From Rhodanobacter sp. L36 (lineage in GTDB: Bacteria > Pseudomonadota > Gammaproteobacteria > Xanthomonadales > Rhodanobacteraceae): a stretch of DNA of 64,000 nt. Positions 24,450 through 38,086 of the stretch are shown here, piece by piece (the stretch's first letter is position 1; each line of letters opens with the position of its first letter). The DNA is taken from positions 450,992-514,991 of the forward strand of contig NZ_LMUV01000011.1 in the NCBI RefSeq assembly GCF_009765755.1, read 5' to 3'. A program made the position numbers and the translations under genes. Below the pieces are notes generated by a model. It worked only from the letters and a program-made list of their open reading frames with translations. It was not told where the DNA came from and searched no databases.

Positions 24450-27206
24450 ATGCGTACATCGACGATCACCTTGCAGCAACCGTTGTCGCGACGTTTGATG
24501 CCGCTGGCGTACGCGCTTGTCGGCATGGTGGGGTTGATCCTTGCACTGACCTGGGGCGCTCTGCAGGTTCAGGTCGCTCTCGCCGGTTTCCTCAACGGCG
24601 AGAGCGTCTGGTCCAAGGCACAGAAGCAGACCGTGATCGATCTGGATGCCTACGCCGCCAAGGGTGACCCGGCGGCGCTGGCCAGTTACAAGTTCAACTA
24701 CGGCCTGCTGATGGCCGATCACTGGGTGCGTGACCAGACCGCGTCCGGCAACTACGACTACGACGCCGTGGTACAGGCACTGCACCAGAGCAGAACGGTC
24801 ACCATCGCCATTCCCGGCGTGATCTTCATGCTGCATCACTTCTCCACCGCGCCTTACATGAAGGACGCCCTGTCGGCCTGGCGTTCCACCGACAGCTCGA
24901 TCGACGAGATGAACATCATCGCCATCCAGCTTCAGGCGAGCTATGCCAAGGGCGGCATGACGAACGAAGAAGTATTGCGTCAGCGCGAGCGCATCAGCGC
25001 GATCAACAGTTACATCGAGCCGCGCGCCAAACTGTTTTCGCGCCAGATCGCCGACGGCGCGGTATGGCTCGGACAGGTGCTGTTCGGCGGCGTACTCACC
25101 GCGGCGTCCATGGCGGCGTTGCTCTGGTTGGGCATGGCGCGGCGCATCCTGGCCAGCGTGCGCGGCACCGAGGAACGTTATCGGCTGCTGTTCGACAGCG
25201 CTGCCGATGCCATCGTGATGGTCGACGAAAGCACCGGCCGCATTCTCGACGTCAACCGGATGACCGCAACATGGACGGGACGCAGCGCGGATGACCTCAT
25301 CGGCGATCGCTTCGTCCATCTCTTCAAGCAATCGTTGTCCGGACATCAGGAAGGCCGCGCGGCGAGCAACCTTCTGCTCGGCGAAGCAGGCGCCAGCCGG
25401 CCGGTGGAAACCCAGACCAGCGTGGCGCGCTGGGGCAATCAGCCCGTACGGCAGGCGATCATTCGCGACATTTCCGAGCGCGTGGCGATGGAGCACGAGC
25501 GCCGTGTGGCAGCCGAGGCGCTGGCAAGCATTGCCGAAGGCGTCATCATTGCCGATGCGGATCGTCGGGTGATTTCCACCAACGCAGCGCACACCGAAAT
25601 CACCGGTTTCAGCACGCAGGACCTGCACGGCAGACGGCTGGACAGCACGCGCACGATGCCCGATGGCTCGCTGCTATCCAAGGCGGTGTGGACCAAAATC
25701 GCTGCGGGTCAAAACTGGGTCGGCGAAGTAGTCAGCACGCGAGCCGACGGCAGCAGCTATCCGGAACACATCAGCCTCAGCACCATTCGTGATCGCGAGA
25801 ACCAGGTGCTGTATTACGTCGCCGTATTCACAAACATCCACGACGCCAAGGTCCATCAACGCAGCCTGGAACATCTCGCGCGCCACGATCCGTTGACCGG
25901 CCTGGTCAACCGCGCGGAGTTCGAGCGGCATTGTGCCGAAGCGATTGCGATATCCGAACGCGAGCGATTGGCGACTGTCGTGCTGTTCATAGATCTGGAC
26001 GCCTTCAAGATCGTCAACGACAGCTACAGCCACGCGATCGGTGATCGCTTGCTGGTCAAGGTAGCCGAACGCATCACCCGGCAACTGGCCGATGGCGATG
26101 TCGCCGGTCGCATCGGTGGCGATGAATTCACGGTGCTGATCCGCCGCATCAGCCTGCGCGAGGACGCGCGGGCGATCGTCAATCGCCTGCTCGCGACGTT
26201 GTCCGAACCGATCGTGGTCGACGATTACGAAATCGTGTTGAGCGCGAGCATCGGCGTGGCGGGTTATCCGCTGGACGGTGCGGACGCACCTTCGCTCATA
26301 GCCAACGCGGATGCGGCGATGTACGCGGCGAAGACCGAGGAGCGCAACGCGTTTCGTTTCTATACGCCGATGATGCATGCCAATACGCGCAGGCGTTTGC
26401 AGCTGGCTACAGAATTGCGACAGGCGCTGATTCGCGACGAGTTTCACTTGGTCTATCAGCCCAGCGTCGAATTGCGCAGCGGTCGCATCGTCGCGGTTGA
26501 AGCGCTGTTGCGCTGGCGTCATCCGGAACGTGGCGAAGTGCTGCCGGCAGAATTCATTCCGGTCGCGGAAGGCCTCGGCATGATCCGTCGCATCGACGAG
26601 TGGGTGATGCAGGCGGCGTGCGCGCAGATTCAGGCGTGGGATCTCGCCGGTGTTCCGCCAATTCGCGTAGCGGTCAACGTGTCGGCAAGATGGTTTGGTC
26701 ATCCGGCTTTCGTCGACTCGGTGAGCCGCACACTGCAGTCGCGCCAGCTCGGCGCAAACCGCTTGCTGTTGGAGATCACCGAGAGCGCGATGCTTCGACT
26801 CGGCGACGACACCGAGCGCACGATGCAGACCCTGCACGCGCTGGGCATCGAAGTGGCGATCGACGATTTCGGCACGGGGTATTCGTCGATGGCGTACCTG
26901 AAGCTGCCGGCAGTCGCCTATCTTAAAATCGATCGCTCGTTCGTGACCGGCTTGCCGGGCGATGCAAACGACGTGGCCATTACGGAAGCCATGCTCGCGA
27001 TGTCAAAAAGCCTCGGGCTCAGCACGATCGCCGAAGGCATCGAGACCGAAGCGCAGCACGAATTCCTGTTGCGTGCGGGCTGCGTCGAAGGGCAGGGATA
27101 CCTGTATTCCTATCCGCTCGACGCACCGAAGATCGAGCGCCTGTTGTGTCCGAGCCATCCGCAGATACCGACACGGCTTCGTCTGGTACCGCCCAAGCGC
27201 AACTGA
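24450..27206 (+). CDS. GGDEF-EAL membrane protein with PAS domains
   Basis: 918 aa. Helices at about 19-44 and 207-228 frame a periplasmic sensor of about 160 residues; two PAS-like domains follow (245-345, 350-470), then GGDEF (motif 556-560) and EAL (EALLRW from 684, DDFGTGYSS 805-813). Both active-site motifs are intact, but the inhibitory RxxD before GGDEF is replaced by ADGD (547-550). AAAGGA precedes the ATG. A bifunctional cyclic-di-GMP enzyme reading a periplasmic and possibly cytoplasmic signal is likely. It follows a heme-oxygenase-fold gene. Confidence 0.9.
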   Translation: MRTSTITLQQPLSRRLMPLAYALVGMVGLILALTWGALQVQVALAGFLNGESVWSKAQKQTVIDLDAYAAKGDPAALASYKFNYGLLMADHWVRDQTASGNYDYDAVVQALHQSRTVTIAIPGVIFMLHHFSTAPYMKDALSAWRSTDSSIDEMNIIAIQLQASYAKGGMTNEEVLRQRERISAINSYIEPRAKLFSRQIADGAVWLGQVLFGGVLTAASMAALLWLGMARRILASVRGTEERYRLLFDSAADAIVMVDESTGRILDVNRMTATWTGRSADDLIGDRFVHLFKQSLSGHQEGRAASNLLLGEAGASRPVETQTSVARWGNQPVRQAIIRDISERVAMEHERRVAAEALASIAEGVIIADADRRVISTNAAHTEITGFSTQDLHGRRLDSTRTMPDGSLLSKAVWTKIAAGQNWVGEVVSTRADGSSYPEHISLSTIRDRENQVLYYVAVFTNIHDAKVHQRSLEHLARHDPLTGLVNRAEFERHCAEAIAISERERLATVVLFIDLDAFKIVNDSYSHAIGDRLLVKVAERITRQLADGDVAGRIGGDEFTVLIRRISLREDARAIVNRLLATLSEPIVVDDYEIVLSASIGVAGYPLDGADAPSLIANADAAMYAAKTEERNAFRFYTPMMHANTRRRLQLATELRQALIRDEFHLVYQPSVELRSGRIVAVEALLRWRHPERGEVLPAEFIPVAEGLGMIRRIDEWVMQAACAQIQAWDLAGVPPIRVAVNVSARWFGHPAFVDSVSRTLQSRQLGANRLLLEITESAMLRLGDDTERTMQTLHALGIEVAIDDFGTGYSSMAYLKLPAVAYLKIDRSFVTGLPGDANDVAITEAMLAMSKSLGLSTIAEGIETEAQHEFLLRAGCVEGQGYLYSYPLDAPKIERLLCPSHPQIPTRLRLVPPKRN

Positions 27207-27382
27207 GGTTGCGTTCTTTTTTGGGTGTTCCCGGCGTGTCGAAGTTCGGCTCGACCGCGATTCGTACGGAGGTCACGCAGCTGGCCGGTCGATAACGCAG
27301 GTCAGCTGTGAATCAAGGCCGATGCGCTGAGAGACACTTCGGCTTTTTCGTTTTCGCGAATCGTGGCAGTGACGCGCGCGGG

Positions 27383-29188
27383 TCAGCTCGACAGCGGGGC
27401 GCAGTGCGCTTCGAGCCAGAGCAGGTCGGCATCCTCCAGCAACGGCCCGAGCGCGGCCCGAACGCTGGCGTGGTAATCGTCGAGCCACGCGCGTTCTTCC
27501 GGGTTGAGCAGGCCAAGTTCAAGTGCACGACGATCGAACGGGCACATGGTGAGCGTCTCGAACGCATGGAACTGGCCGAATTCGCTGGCATCGGCCTCGA
27601 TCACCACCACCAGATTCTCGTGGCGGATGCCGTGGCGACCGGGTTTGTAGAGGCCCGGTTCGATCGAACTGATCATGCCCGGCTCCAGCGGCACCAGCGC
27701 GCCGCCGGTGACCGGTGCACGAATGCCGTGCGGGCCTTCGTGCACATTGAGAAAATAGCCGACGCCGTGGCCGGTGCCGTGTCCGTAATCCATGCCGCAA
27801 GCCCATAATGGTGCGCGTGCCAGTGCATCCAGTTGCGGGCCGCTGGCGCCTTTTGGGAAGCGCGCGCGTGACAGCGCGATCATGCCTTTGAGCACCAGCG
27901 TCGCATCGAGCCGTTGTTCGTCGGTGGTCGGCCCCAGCGCCAGCACCCGCGTGATGTCGGTGGTGCCGCCGAGATACTGGCCGCCCGAATCGATCAGCAG
28001 CAAACCCCTGGGCTGCAGCGTGCTGTGCGATTCCGGCGTGGCGCGGTAATGCGGCAACGCGCCGTTGGCCATGTAGCCGGCGATGGTGCTGAAGCTCTCG
28101 CCGACAAATCCGGGTTGCGCCGAACGTTCTTCGTAGAGCAGCGCATCCACATCCAGCTCGGTCATGCTCATGCCAGCGGCGAGGCGCTGCTCCAGTCGAC
28201 GGAATCCCCGCACCAGCGCGGCGCCGTCGCGGCGCATCACCTCGCGGATGTGTTCGAGATCGGCCTCGTTCTTGATCGCCTTGAACGCGGTGGTCGGATT
28301 GGCCGCCTCGATGCGCTTGACGCCGCTGCCGATTGCCCCGTCGATCGCGCTGACAATGCGTCCGCCATCCAGCAGCAGGCTGTCGTTCGCACCGAGTTCG
28401 GCCAGCGCCGAAGTGACCGTTGCGTAATCTGCGATCTCCACGCCATCCGCGGCGAGAGCCGCCACCAAAGTGTCGGTGAGTTTCGCCCGGTTGACGAACA
28501 GCGTGGTGCGACCTTGAGTCTGAACCAGCAGATGCGCGAGAAACACGGGGTTGCATTCCACATCGCTGCCGCGCAGGTTGGTCAGCCATGCGATGTCGTC
28601 GAGACTGGAGAGCAGGTGATGGGTCGCACCGAGCTTGCGCATGGCGGCGCGCAGGCGTTCGAGTTTTTCATGACGCGGCACGCTCGCATACGGCGCGGGA
28701 TGCTCGGTCACGGGTGCCAGCGGCAACGCCGGCCTATCCAGCCACGCCTCGCCGGGCAGATCCAGATCGGTTCGCAGCGTGGCGCCTATATCAGCCAGCT
28801 TGCGTTCGAGTTGCTTTTTCGTGCTCAGCGCCAGGGTGTCGCCGGCGATGGCCAGCACATCGCTTTCGTGCAGGTGCTTCTGCAACCACTCCACATGTTC
28901 GGCGGTGTGCGCCACACGCAGCTTCATCAGGTCGACGCCGCTTCCGGCGAGCTGGTGTTCGGCCTGCGCGAAATAGCGCGAATCCGTCCACAGCCCGGCG
29001 TGATCGGCGGTCACGATCAGCGTGCCGGCCGATCCGTCGAAGCCGGATAGCCACGCGCGCGCCTGCCAGTGTGCCGGCAGGTATTCGGACAGATGGGGAT
29101 CGGCACTGGGTACGAGGACGGCGGCGATGCCGTGCTTGTGCATAGTCGAGCGAAGGGAAGCGATACGATCGGAGACGTGAGAGTTCAT
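27383..29188 (-). CDS. pepP: Xaa-Pro aminopeptidase, three-domain M24 type
   Basis: 601 aa, longer than E. coli PepP (about 440 aa) and like the three-domain eukaryotic XPNPEP1 type. The M24 metal ligands are the aspartates of LLLIDSGGQYLGGTTDITR, the histidine in GTGHGVGY and the glutamates of ISSIEPG and IRHENLVV, which bind two metals and release N-terminal residues before proline. A 140-bp region separates it divergently from pyrG. The gene name is used for the function; a closer match is the XPNPEP1 subtype. Confidence 0.88.
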   Translation of the reverse strand: MNSHVSDRIASLRSTMHKHGIAAVLVPSADPHLSEYLPAHWQARAWLSGFDGSAGTLIVTADHAGLWTDSRYFAQAEHQLAGSGVDLMKLRVAHTAEHVEWLQKHLHESDVLAIAGDTLALSTKKQLERKLADIGATLRTDLDLPGEAWLDRPALPLAPVTEHPAPYASVPRHEKLERLRAAMRKLGATHHLLSSLDDIAWLTNLRGSDVECNPVFLAHLLVQTQGRTTLFVNRAKLTDTLVAALAADGVEIADYATVTSALAELGANDSLLLDGGRIVSAIDGAIGSGVKRIEAANPTTAFKAIKNEADLEHIREVMRRDGAALVRGFRRLEQRLAAGMSMTELDVDALLYEERSAQPGFVGESFSTIAGYMANGALPHYRATPESHSTLQPRGLLLIDSGGQYLGGTTDITRVLALGPTTDEQRLDATLVLKGMIALSRARFPKGASGPQLDALARAPLWACGMDYGHGTGHGVGYFLNVHEGPHGIRAPVTGGALVPLEPGMISSIEPGLYKPGRHGIRHENLVVVIEADASEFGQFHAFETLTMCPFDRRALELGLLNPEERAWLDDYHASVRAALGPLLEDADLLWLEAHCAPLSS

Positions 29189-29306
29189 CCTTGAAATGCT
29201 AGCAGAGCGCCGCGGGGCCTCGTATTCGCGCGCCGTAAGTGAATCAATTCGACGAAATGTTCAATGCCATCTCGCAGACGGACGCTTCTGCCGCTAAAAT
29301 GCCTAA

Positions 29307-33247
<3,941 letters not shown>

Positions 33248-33266
33248 GCGGGAGTCATCGACGACC

Positions 33267-33599
33267 ATGTTGCGCTGGGTCGCCCTTATCCTGTTTCTCG
33301 TCCTGATCGGACTGCAGCTCAAGCTGTGGTCGGGCAACGGCAGCATGCGCGAAGTGGACAGCCTGCGCGTCGCGGTGAAGAAACAGTCCGAAGAAAACAC
33401 TCGCCTGCAGCAACGCAATCAGGCGCTCGGTGCGGATGTGCTCGATCTGAAGAATGGCGATCAGGCAGTCGAGGCGCGGGCGCGCACCGAACTCGGATTG
33501 ATCAAGCCGGGTGAGGTGTTTTATCAGGTGGTGGAACAACCGGCAGGTGCTGGCAGTTCGACGCCGCCGGCAGCCGCTGCCACAGCCGGTTCGCCATGA
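33267..33599 (+). CDS. ftsB: Cell division protein FtsB
   Basis: 110 aa. One N-terminal transmembrane helix (WVALILFLVLIGLQLKLW) followed by a coiled coil (SLRVAVKKQSEENTRLQQRN) and the conserved ARTELGLIKPGEVFYQV. It bridges FtsL and FtsQ in the divisome. The C-terminus has an Ala/Pro-rich tail that E. coli FtsB lacks. The stop overlaps ispD by 4 nt (ATGA). Confidence 0.94.
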   Translation: MLRWVALILFLVLIGLQLKLWSGNGSMREVDSLRVAVKKQSEENTRLQQRNQALGADVLDLKNGDQAVEARARTELGLIKPGEVFYQVVEQPAGAGSSTPPAAAATAGSP

Positions 33600-34291
33600 G
33601 CTCGCCAGTATTCTGGTGCGTCGTTCCGGCAGCTGGGCGCGGCACACGCGTCGGTGGTGATTGCCCGAAACAATATCTGCCGTTGGCGGGTCGTGCTTTG
33701 ATCGAACACACCTTGGAGCGGCTGGCGGCGCATCCGCGTATCGCCGGTTTGCTGGTGTTGTTGAGTGCGACGGACGCGCATTGGCGAGCGCTGAAACTGC
33801 CCGAGGGCAAGCAGGTGCTCACTGCGATCGGTGGCGCCGAGCGCAGTGATTCGGTACTCGCCGGTCTCGAGGCCTTGCCACCAGAAGTGAAGCCGGATGA
33901 TTTTGTGCTGGTGCATGACGCGGCGCGGCCGTGCACTCGGCCATCCGACATCACTCGTCTGATCGAGCTTGTCACTGCGGTGGATGGCGGCCTGCTCGGT
34001 GCGCCGTTGCGCGATACGCTCAAGCGCGCCAATGACGCTGGACGCAGCGAGCTCACCGAGTCGCGCGATTATCGCTGGCGTGCGTTCACGCCGCAGATGT
34101 TTCGTCGCGGTCCGTTGACGTCGGCCCTTCGTGACGCGGCACGTGCCGGTGTGACGGTCAGCGATGAAGCGATGGCGATGGAGCTGGCCGGCTTTGCGCC
34201 GTTGCTGGTCGAAGGCGCGGAAGACAACATCAAGGTCACCACGCCGGCGGATTTCGCGCTGGCGGAATTCCTTCTGGCGAGGACGGCATGA
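33596..34291 (+). CDS. ispD: 2-C-methyl-D-erythritol 4-phosphate cytidylyltransferase
   Basis: 231 aa. [17 protein letters not shown] is the nucleotide-binding signature and VHDAARPCT supplies metal and substrate residues. It makes CDP-methylerythritol in the MEP isoprenoid pathway. It overlaps ftsB and ispF by 4 nt at each end, so these genes are almost certainly translationally coupled. Confidence 0.95.
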   Translation: MSSPVFWCVVPAAGRGTRVGGDCPKQYLPLAGRALIEHTLERLAAHPRIAGLLVLLSATDAHWRALKLPEGKQVLTAIGGAERSDSVLAGLEALPPEVKPDDFVLVHDAARPCTRPSDITRLIELVTAVDGGLLGAPLRDTLKRANDAGRSELTESRDYRWRAFTPQMFRRGPLTSALRDAARAGVTVSDEAMAMELAGFAPLLVEGAEDNIKVTTPADFALAEFLLARTA

Positions 34292-34764
34292 TGCGCATCG
34301 GCAACGGATTCGACGTGCATGCTTTCGGCGACGGCGACCACATCATGCTGGGCGGTGTACGCGTTCCGCATCGTCAGGGTGTGCTCGCGCATTCCGATGG
34401 CGACGTGGTGATCCACGCTCTGTGCGACGCGATTTTCGGTGCGCTGGCGCTCGGCGATATCGGCCAGCACTTTCCTCCGAGCGATGAGCGTTGGCGCGAT
34501 GCCGATAGCCGACAGTTTCTGCGACATGCGGCGGCCCTGATGGCGCAGCACGGGTACGTATTAGGCAACGCCGACGTCACCGTGGTTTGCGAGTCGCCAA
34601 AAATTGGCCCACATGCGCAGGCGATGCGCGAAGTGCTGGCTGCCGATCTGGCCAGCGAGATCGGCTGCATCAGTGTCAAGGCCACCACCACGGAAAAACT
34701 CGGATTCACCGGGCGTGGCGAGGGCATTGCTGCGCAGGCCTGCGTGCTGCTCGAAAAGGTCTGA
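34288..34764 (+). CDS. ispF: 2-C-methyl-D-erythritol 2,4-cyclodiphosphate synthase
   Basis: 158 aa. Zinc ligands D and H in GNGFDVHAF and the H of [11 protein letters not shown], plus [16 protein letters not shown] at the end, identify IspF, which cyclises CDP-ME-2-phosphate in the MEP pathway. The ATG overlaps the ispD stop by 4 nt. It is directly followed by a 92-nt gap that may hold a promoter for truD. Confidence 0.95.
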   Translation: MMRIGNGFDVHAFGDGDHIMLGGVRVPHRQGVLAHSDGDVVIHALCDAIFGALALGDIGQHFPPSDERWRDADSRQFLRHAAALMAQHGYVLGNADVTVVCESPKIGPHAQAMREVLAADLASEIGCISVKATTTEKLGFTGRGEGIAAQACVLLEKV

Positions 34765-34856
34765 CGATCTGCGCTGTTCTTGTTACTCCGGACACCAAAC
34801 CTTGCGCCGCTATGGAACGAAATTAATTTGGTAGCCGGGTGAACCGGTGGAGTGTC

Positions 34857-35885
34857 ATGTCTCAGCCCGAACCTGCCTCGTCCGAACTTCCGTGTGCTTA
34901 CGGCGAGCCGCCGCTGCAGGCACGTCTGCGTGCAACGGCCGATGATTTCCGCGTCGAGGAGATTCTCGGTTACGACGCGGACGGACAGGGTGAACACATG
35001 TTGCTGTGGGTCGAAAAGCGCGACGCCAATACTGACTGGGTTGCGCGCGAATTGGCCAAGTTTGCGGGCGTGTCGCAGGTTGCGGTGGGCTACGCCGGCC
35101 TCAAGGATCGCCACGCCGTCACGCGGCAGACCTTTTCGGTGCAGCTGGCCGGTCGGCCTGATCTTGACTGGTCCGCATTTCCACACGCCGAGGTCAAAGT
35201 GCTGGCAGCGACGCGTCACTCGCGCAAGCTGAAGCGCGGCGCATTGCGTGGCAATCGTTTCGTGCTGGTGCTGCGCGATATACACGGCGATCGCGAGGCA
35301 GCGGAAAAAGTGCTGCAGCAAATAGCCGTCCGTGGCGTGCCGAATTATTTTGGCGAGCAACGCTTCGGACGCGAGGGCGGAAACGTGGCGCAGGCGCGCG
35401 CGATGTTTGCCGGGAAACGCGTCGAGCGCGATAAGCGCTCGTTCCTGCTTTCGGCGGCGCGCTCTCACATCTTCAATCAAGTGCTGGCTGCAAGAGTCGA
35501 ACAAGGCGCGTGGGACACGCCGCTGGATGGCGAAGTATGGTCGCTTTCCGGTTCGCGTTCGTGGTTCGGTCCCGAGCAGTTCAATGACGTGCTGGCAGAA
35601 CGATTGGCCCGCGCCGATATCCATCCGTCCGGGCCGCTGTGGGGGCAGGATGAGCCGCCAACATCCGGCGACGTCGGCTTCATCGAACGCGAGGTCGCGG
35701 CGACCAACAGCAATCTGGCGAACGGCGTCGCCGCCGCACGCATGGATCAGGAACGTCGTCCGCTGCGTCTGCTGCCGAAGGATCTGAAGTGGCGCTGGCT
35801 GGAAGACGACGCGCTCGAACTGTCCTTCGAGTTGCCCGCCGGGGCGTATGCCACCGTGGTGGTGCGTGAACTGGCGCGCACCTGA
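34857..35885 (+). CDS. truD: tRNA pseudouridine(13) synthase TruD
   Basis: 342 aa. The catalytic aspartate lies in GYAGLKDRHAVTRQ; NYFGEQRFGREGGN is another TruD motif. It makes pseudouridine 13 in tRNA-Glu. The ATG at 34857 has GGTGGAG 5 nt upstream and is preferred to a GTG at 34839. A TTGCGC (34802-34807) and TAATTT (34824-34829) may form a promoter, weakly supported. It converges with the smr gene, separated by 18 nt. Confidence 0.95.
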   Translation: MSQPEPASSELPCAYGEPPLQARLRATADDFRVEEILGYDADGQGEHMLLWVEKRDANTDWVARELAKFAGVSQVAVGYAGLKDRHAVTRQTFSVQLAGRPDLDWSAFPHAEVKVLAATRHSRKLKRGALRGNRFVLVLRDIHGDREAAEKVLQQIAVRGVPNYFGEQRFGREGGNVAQARAMFAGKRVERDKRSFLLSAARSHIFNQVLAARVEQGAWDTPLDGEVWSLSGSRSWFGPEQFNDVLAERLARADIHPSGPLWGQDEPPTSGDVGFIEREVAATNSNLANGVAAARMDQERRPLRLLPKDLKWRWLEDDALELSFELPAGAYATVVVRELART

Positions 35886-35903
35886 TCGCGATCGATCGAG
35901 TTT

Positions 35904-36449
35904 CTAGCCTTTCAGCAGAACCACGAGCGCGCCGGTGCCGCCTTGCGACGGCCGCGCCGATGCAAAGGCGATCACGTCATCGCGCCGCCGCAGCATGCGA
36001 TCCGTGAGACCTTTCAATACCGGCCCGGCTGCGCGCGAACGCAGGCCTTTTCCATGCACGATCAGCACGCATCGCCAGCCGTGCTGCCTCGCTTCGGCCA
36101 GGAACGCGATGATGCTTGCCTGCGCCGCCGCCGCGTTCATCTGGTGCAGGTCCAGATCGTCCTGCACGCTGAAGTGACCGCGCTTGAGCTGCTTCAACAA
36201 CTTCGGCGGATAACCGTCGCGCAGGTAACTCAGTTCCTCGCCGACCTCGAGCAAGGCCGGATCGAACGCCATGTTGAGCAACTCGCCGGGAACTGCGGCT
36301 TCATCCGCCTCGAACATGTGCGGGTGCGGTGCGGGTCGCGCGGCCGCAGGCGGTGGCGTTACCGGATCAAGCTGGCGCACTTCGCCGATCGCCTCGCGAA
36401 AGAGACGGCTGTCGTCGTCATCGACGGGCCCGGATGCGCGGCGTTTCAT
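35904..36449 (-). CDS. Smr-domain protein (SmrA/YdaL-like)
   Basis: 181 aa. The C-terminal Smr domain has DLDLHQMNAAAAQASI and VLIVHGKGLRS, matching the D-L-H-G and H-G-x-G motifs. Stand-alone Smr proteins act as endonucleases, in mRNA or ribosome rescue in some bacteria. The N-terminal 85 residues are acidic and low in order. It is divergent from surE, with a 162-bp shared upstream region. Confidence 0.88.
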   Translation of the reverse strand: MKRRASGPVDDDDSRLFREAIGEVRQLDPVTPPPAAARPAPHPHMFEADEAAVPGELLNMAFDPALLEVGEELSYLRDGYPPKLLKQLKRGHFSVQDDLDLHQMNAAAAQASIIAFLAEARQHGWRCVLIVHGKGLRSRAAGPVLKGLTDRMLRRRDDVIAFASARPSQGGTGALVVLLKG

Positions 36450-36611
36450 GCCTGCATGCTACCCAATGCCCGTGTGAAGTCGCCATGCGCGCGACGGCCG
36501 TGTGAATCCACGTGCACGCTCCGGTAAACTCGGGAGAGTGCATCGCACCTGTCGACGCTGAAACCCCTTGGCCGTCCGGCGTGCGACTTCGCAATCTTTC
36601 GATGGAGCATC

Positions 36612-37406
36612 ATGCGAGTTCTTGTCAGCAACGATGACGGCGTTGAAGCACCGGGTATCCGCGTGCTGGCCGAACGTCTGGGTGCGGTCGGCGAAGTCAC
36701 CGTGGTGGCGCCCGATCGTGATCGATCCGGTGCCAGCAATTCCCTCACACTCGATGCACCACTTCGCGTATCGCGCATGGCCAACGGCTACTACCGCGTC
36801 GCCGGCACACCCACCGATTGCGTGCATCTTGCGCTGGCGGGCTTGCTGGAAAACGAGCCGGACATCGTGGTTTCCGGCATCAACAATTCGGCCAATCTCG
36901 GCGATGACGTGATCTATTCCGGCACGGTATCCGCGGCGATGGAAGGGCGCTTTCTCGGCTTGCCGGCGATCGCCGTGTCACTGGTCACACACGACCACAA
37001 GGGTGTCCACTATGAGTCCGCAGCCAAAGCCGTGCTGTTGTTGATGCAGCGGTTGCTGGTTGATCCGCTGCCGGCGGACACCATCCTCAATGTCAACGTG
37101 CCGGATCGCCCGTGGTCCGAGATCAAGGGTTTCGAAGTCACGCGGCTGGGTCGCCGTCATCGCTCCGAACCATCGGTGGCGCAGACCGATCCGCGTGGTC
37201 GTCCGATGTGGTGGATCGGCCCGGCTGGAGAGGTCGACGACGCGAGTCCCGGCACGGATTTCAACGCGGTGCAAAGAGGCTTTGTTTCGGTGACGCCGAT
37301 CCACGTCGACCTGACGCGTTTTCAGGCGCTGGAAAAAGTAAGCAGCTGGATGCAGGCGTTGAGTGACGACATGGTTGCCGACCTGACCAATGACGAGGCC
37401 GCCTGA
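36612..37406 (+). CDS. surE: 5'/3'-nucleotidase SurE
   Basis: 264 aa. Begins [16 protein letters not shown] with the metal-binding D8-D9 and S-G-T-V-S-A, and keeps [17 protein letters not shown]. SurE dephosphorylates nucleoside monophosphates and short polyphosphates and is a stress-survival gene. The ATG is preceded by GGAGC. Its stop overlaps the pcm ATG by 1 nt. Confidence 0.96.
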   Translation: MRVLVSNDDGVEAPGIRVLAERLGAVGEVTVVAPDRDRSGASNSLTLDAPLRVSRMANGYYRVAGTPTDCVHLALAGLLENEPDIVVSGINNSANLGDDVIYSGTVSAAMEGRFLGLPAIAVSLVTHDHKGVHYESAAKAVLLLMQRLLVDPLPADTILNVNVPDRPWSEIKGFEVTRLGRRHRSEPSVAQTDPRGRPMWWIGPAGEVDDASPGTDFNAVQRGFVSVTPIHVDLTRFQALEKVSSWMQALSDDMVADLTNDEAA

Positions 37407-38086
37407 TGACTGTCTATCCATTGCCGGCTTCTGATTTGAAAGGCGAAGGCATGACCTCGCAGCGTGCGCGCGATCGCCTGATGACCAGTCTGAAGGAATC
37501 CGGCATTCGCGATGCGCGCGTCATCGATGTGATGCGCAGCGTTCCGCGTCATCACTTCATCGATCAGGCGCTGCATTCGCGCGCCTACGAAAACACTGCA
37601 TTGCCGATCGGCCACGGCCAGACCATTTCGCAGCCGTGGGTGGTCGCGCGTATGACCGAAGTGTTGATCGAGTTCGGCGTGCCGCAAAGAGTGCTGGAGA
37701 TCGGCACGGGTTCGGGATACCAGGCCGCCGTACTTGCCGGCCTTGTGCCGCAGCTCTACACGGTGGAGCGCATCGAGGAACTCCTGCGACAGGCACGTCG
37801 ACGTTTTCGCCAGTTGGGCCTTGCCAATGTGCGTACGCGTCACGATGACGGCAAGCTTGGCTGGGTCGACGAGGCGCCGTTCGACGCGATCATGCTCACC
37901 GCCGCCGGCGATACGGTGCCGACGCGCATCCTCGATCAACTCACGCCCACGGGCGTGCTGGTGGCGCCGGTCGGTTCGCCAAGCAAGCAGACGTTGATCC
38001 GCATGCGTGGCGATGGCAACGGCGATTTCATCCAGGAAGAACTTGGTCCGGTAAGTTTCGTGCCGCTGCTCGGCGGCATCGGCTGA
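37406..38086 (+). CDS. pcm: Protein-L-isoaspartate O-methyltransferase
   Basis: 226 aa. SAM-binding VLEIGTGSGYQAAVL, PRHHFID and the substrate loop NTALPIGHGQTISQP are diagnostic. It repairs isoaspartyl damage. The 15-residue N-terminal extension before MTSQRARDRL is also seen in Xanthomonas Pcm as I recall, supporting the TGATG coupled start; 37451 is the alternative. The stop overlaps yqaA by 1 nt. Confidence 0.95.
   Translation: MTVYPLPASDLKGEGMTSQRARDRLMTSLKESGIRDARVIDVMRSVPRHHFIDQALHSRAYENTALPIGHGQTISQPWVVARMTEVLIEFGVPQRVLEIGTGSGYQAAVLAGLVPQLYTVERIEELLRQARRRFRQLGLANVRTRHDDGKLGWVDEAPFDAIMLTAAGDTVPTRILDQLTPTGVLVAPVGSPSKQTLIRMRGDGNGDFIQEELGPVSFVPLLGGIG

Noticed and set aside
29272..29300. 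Promoter for pyrG around TAAAAT (29295-29300)
   Set aside because: The -10 is good but no -35 at 16-18 nt could be found.
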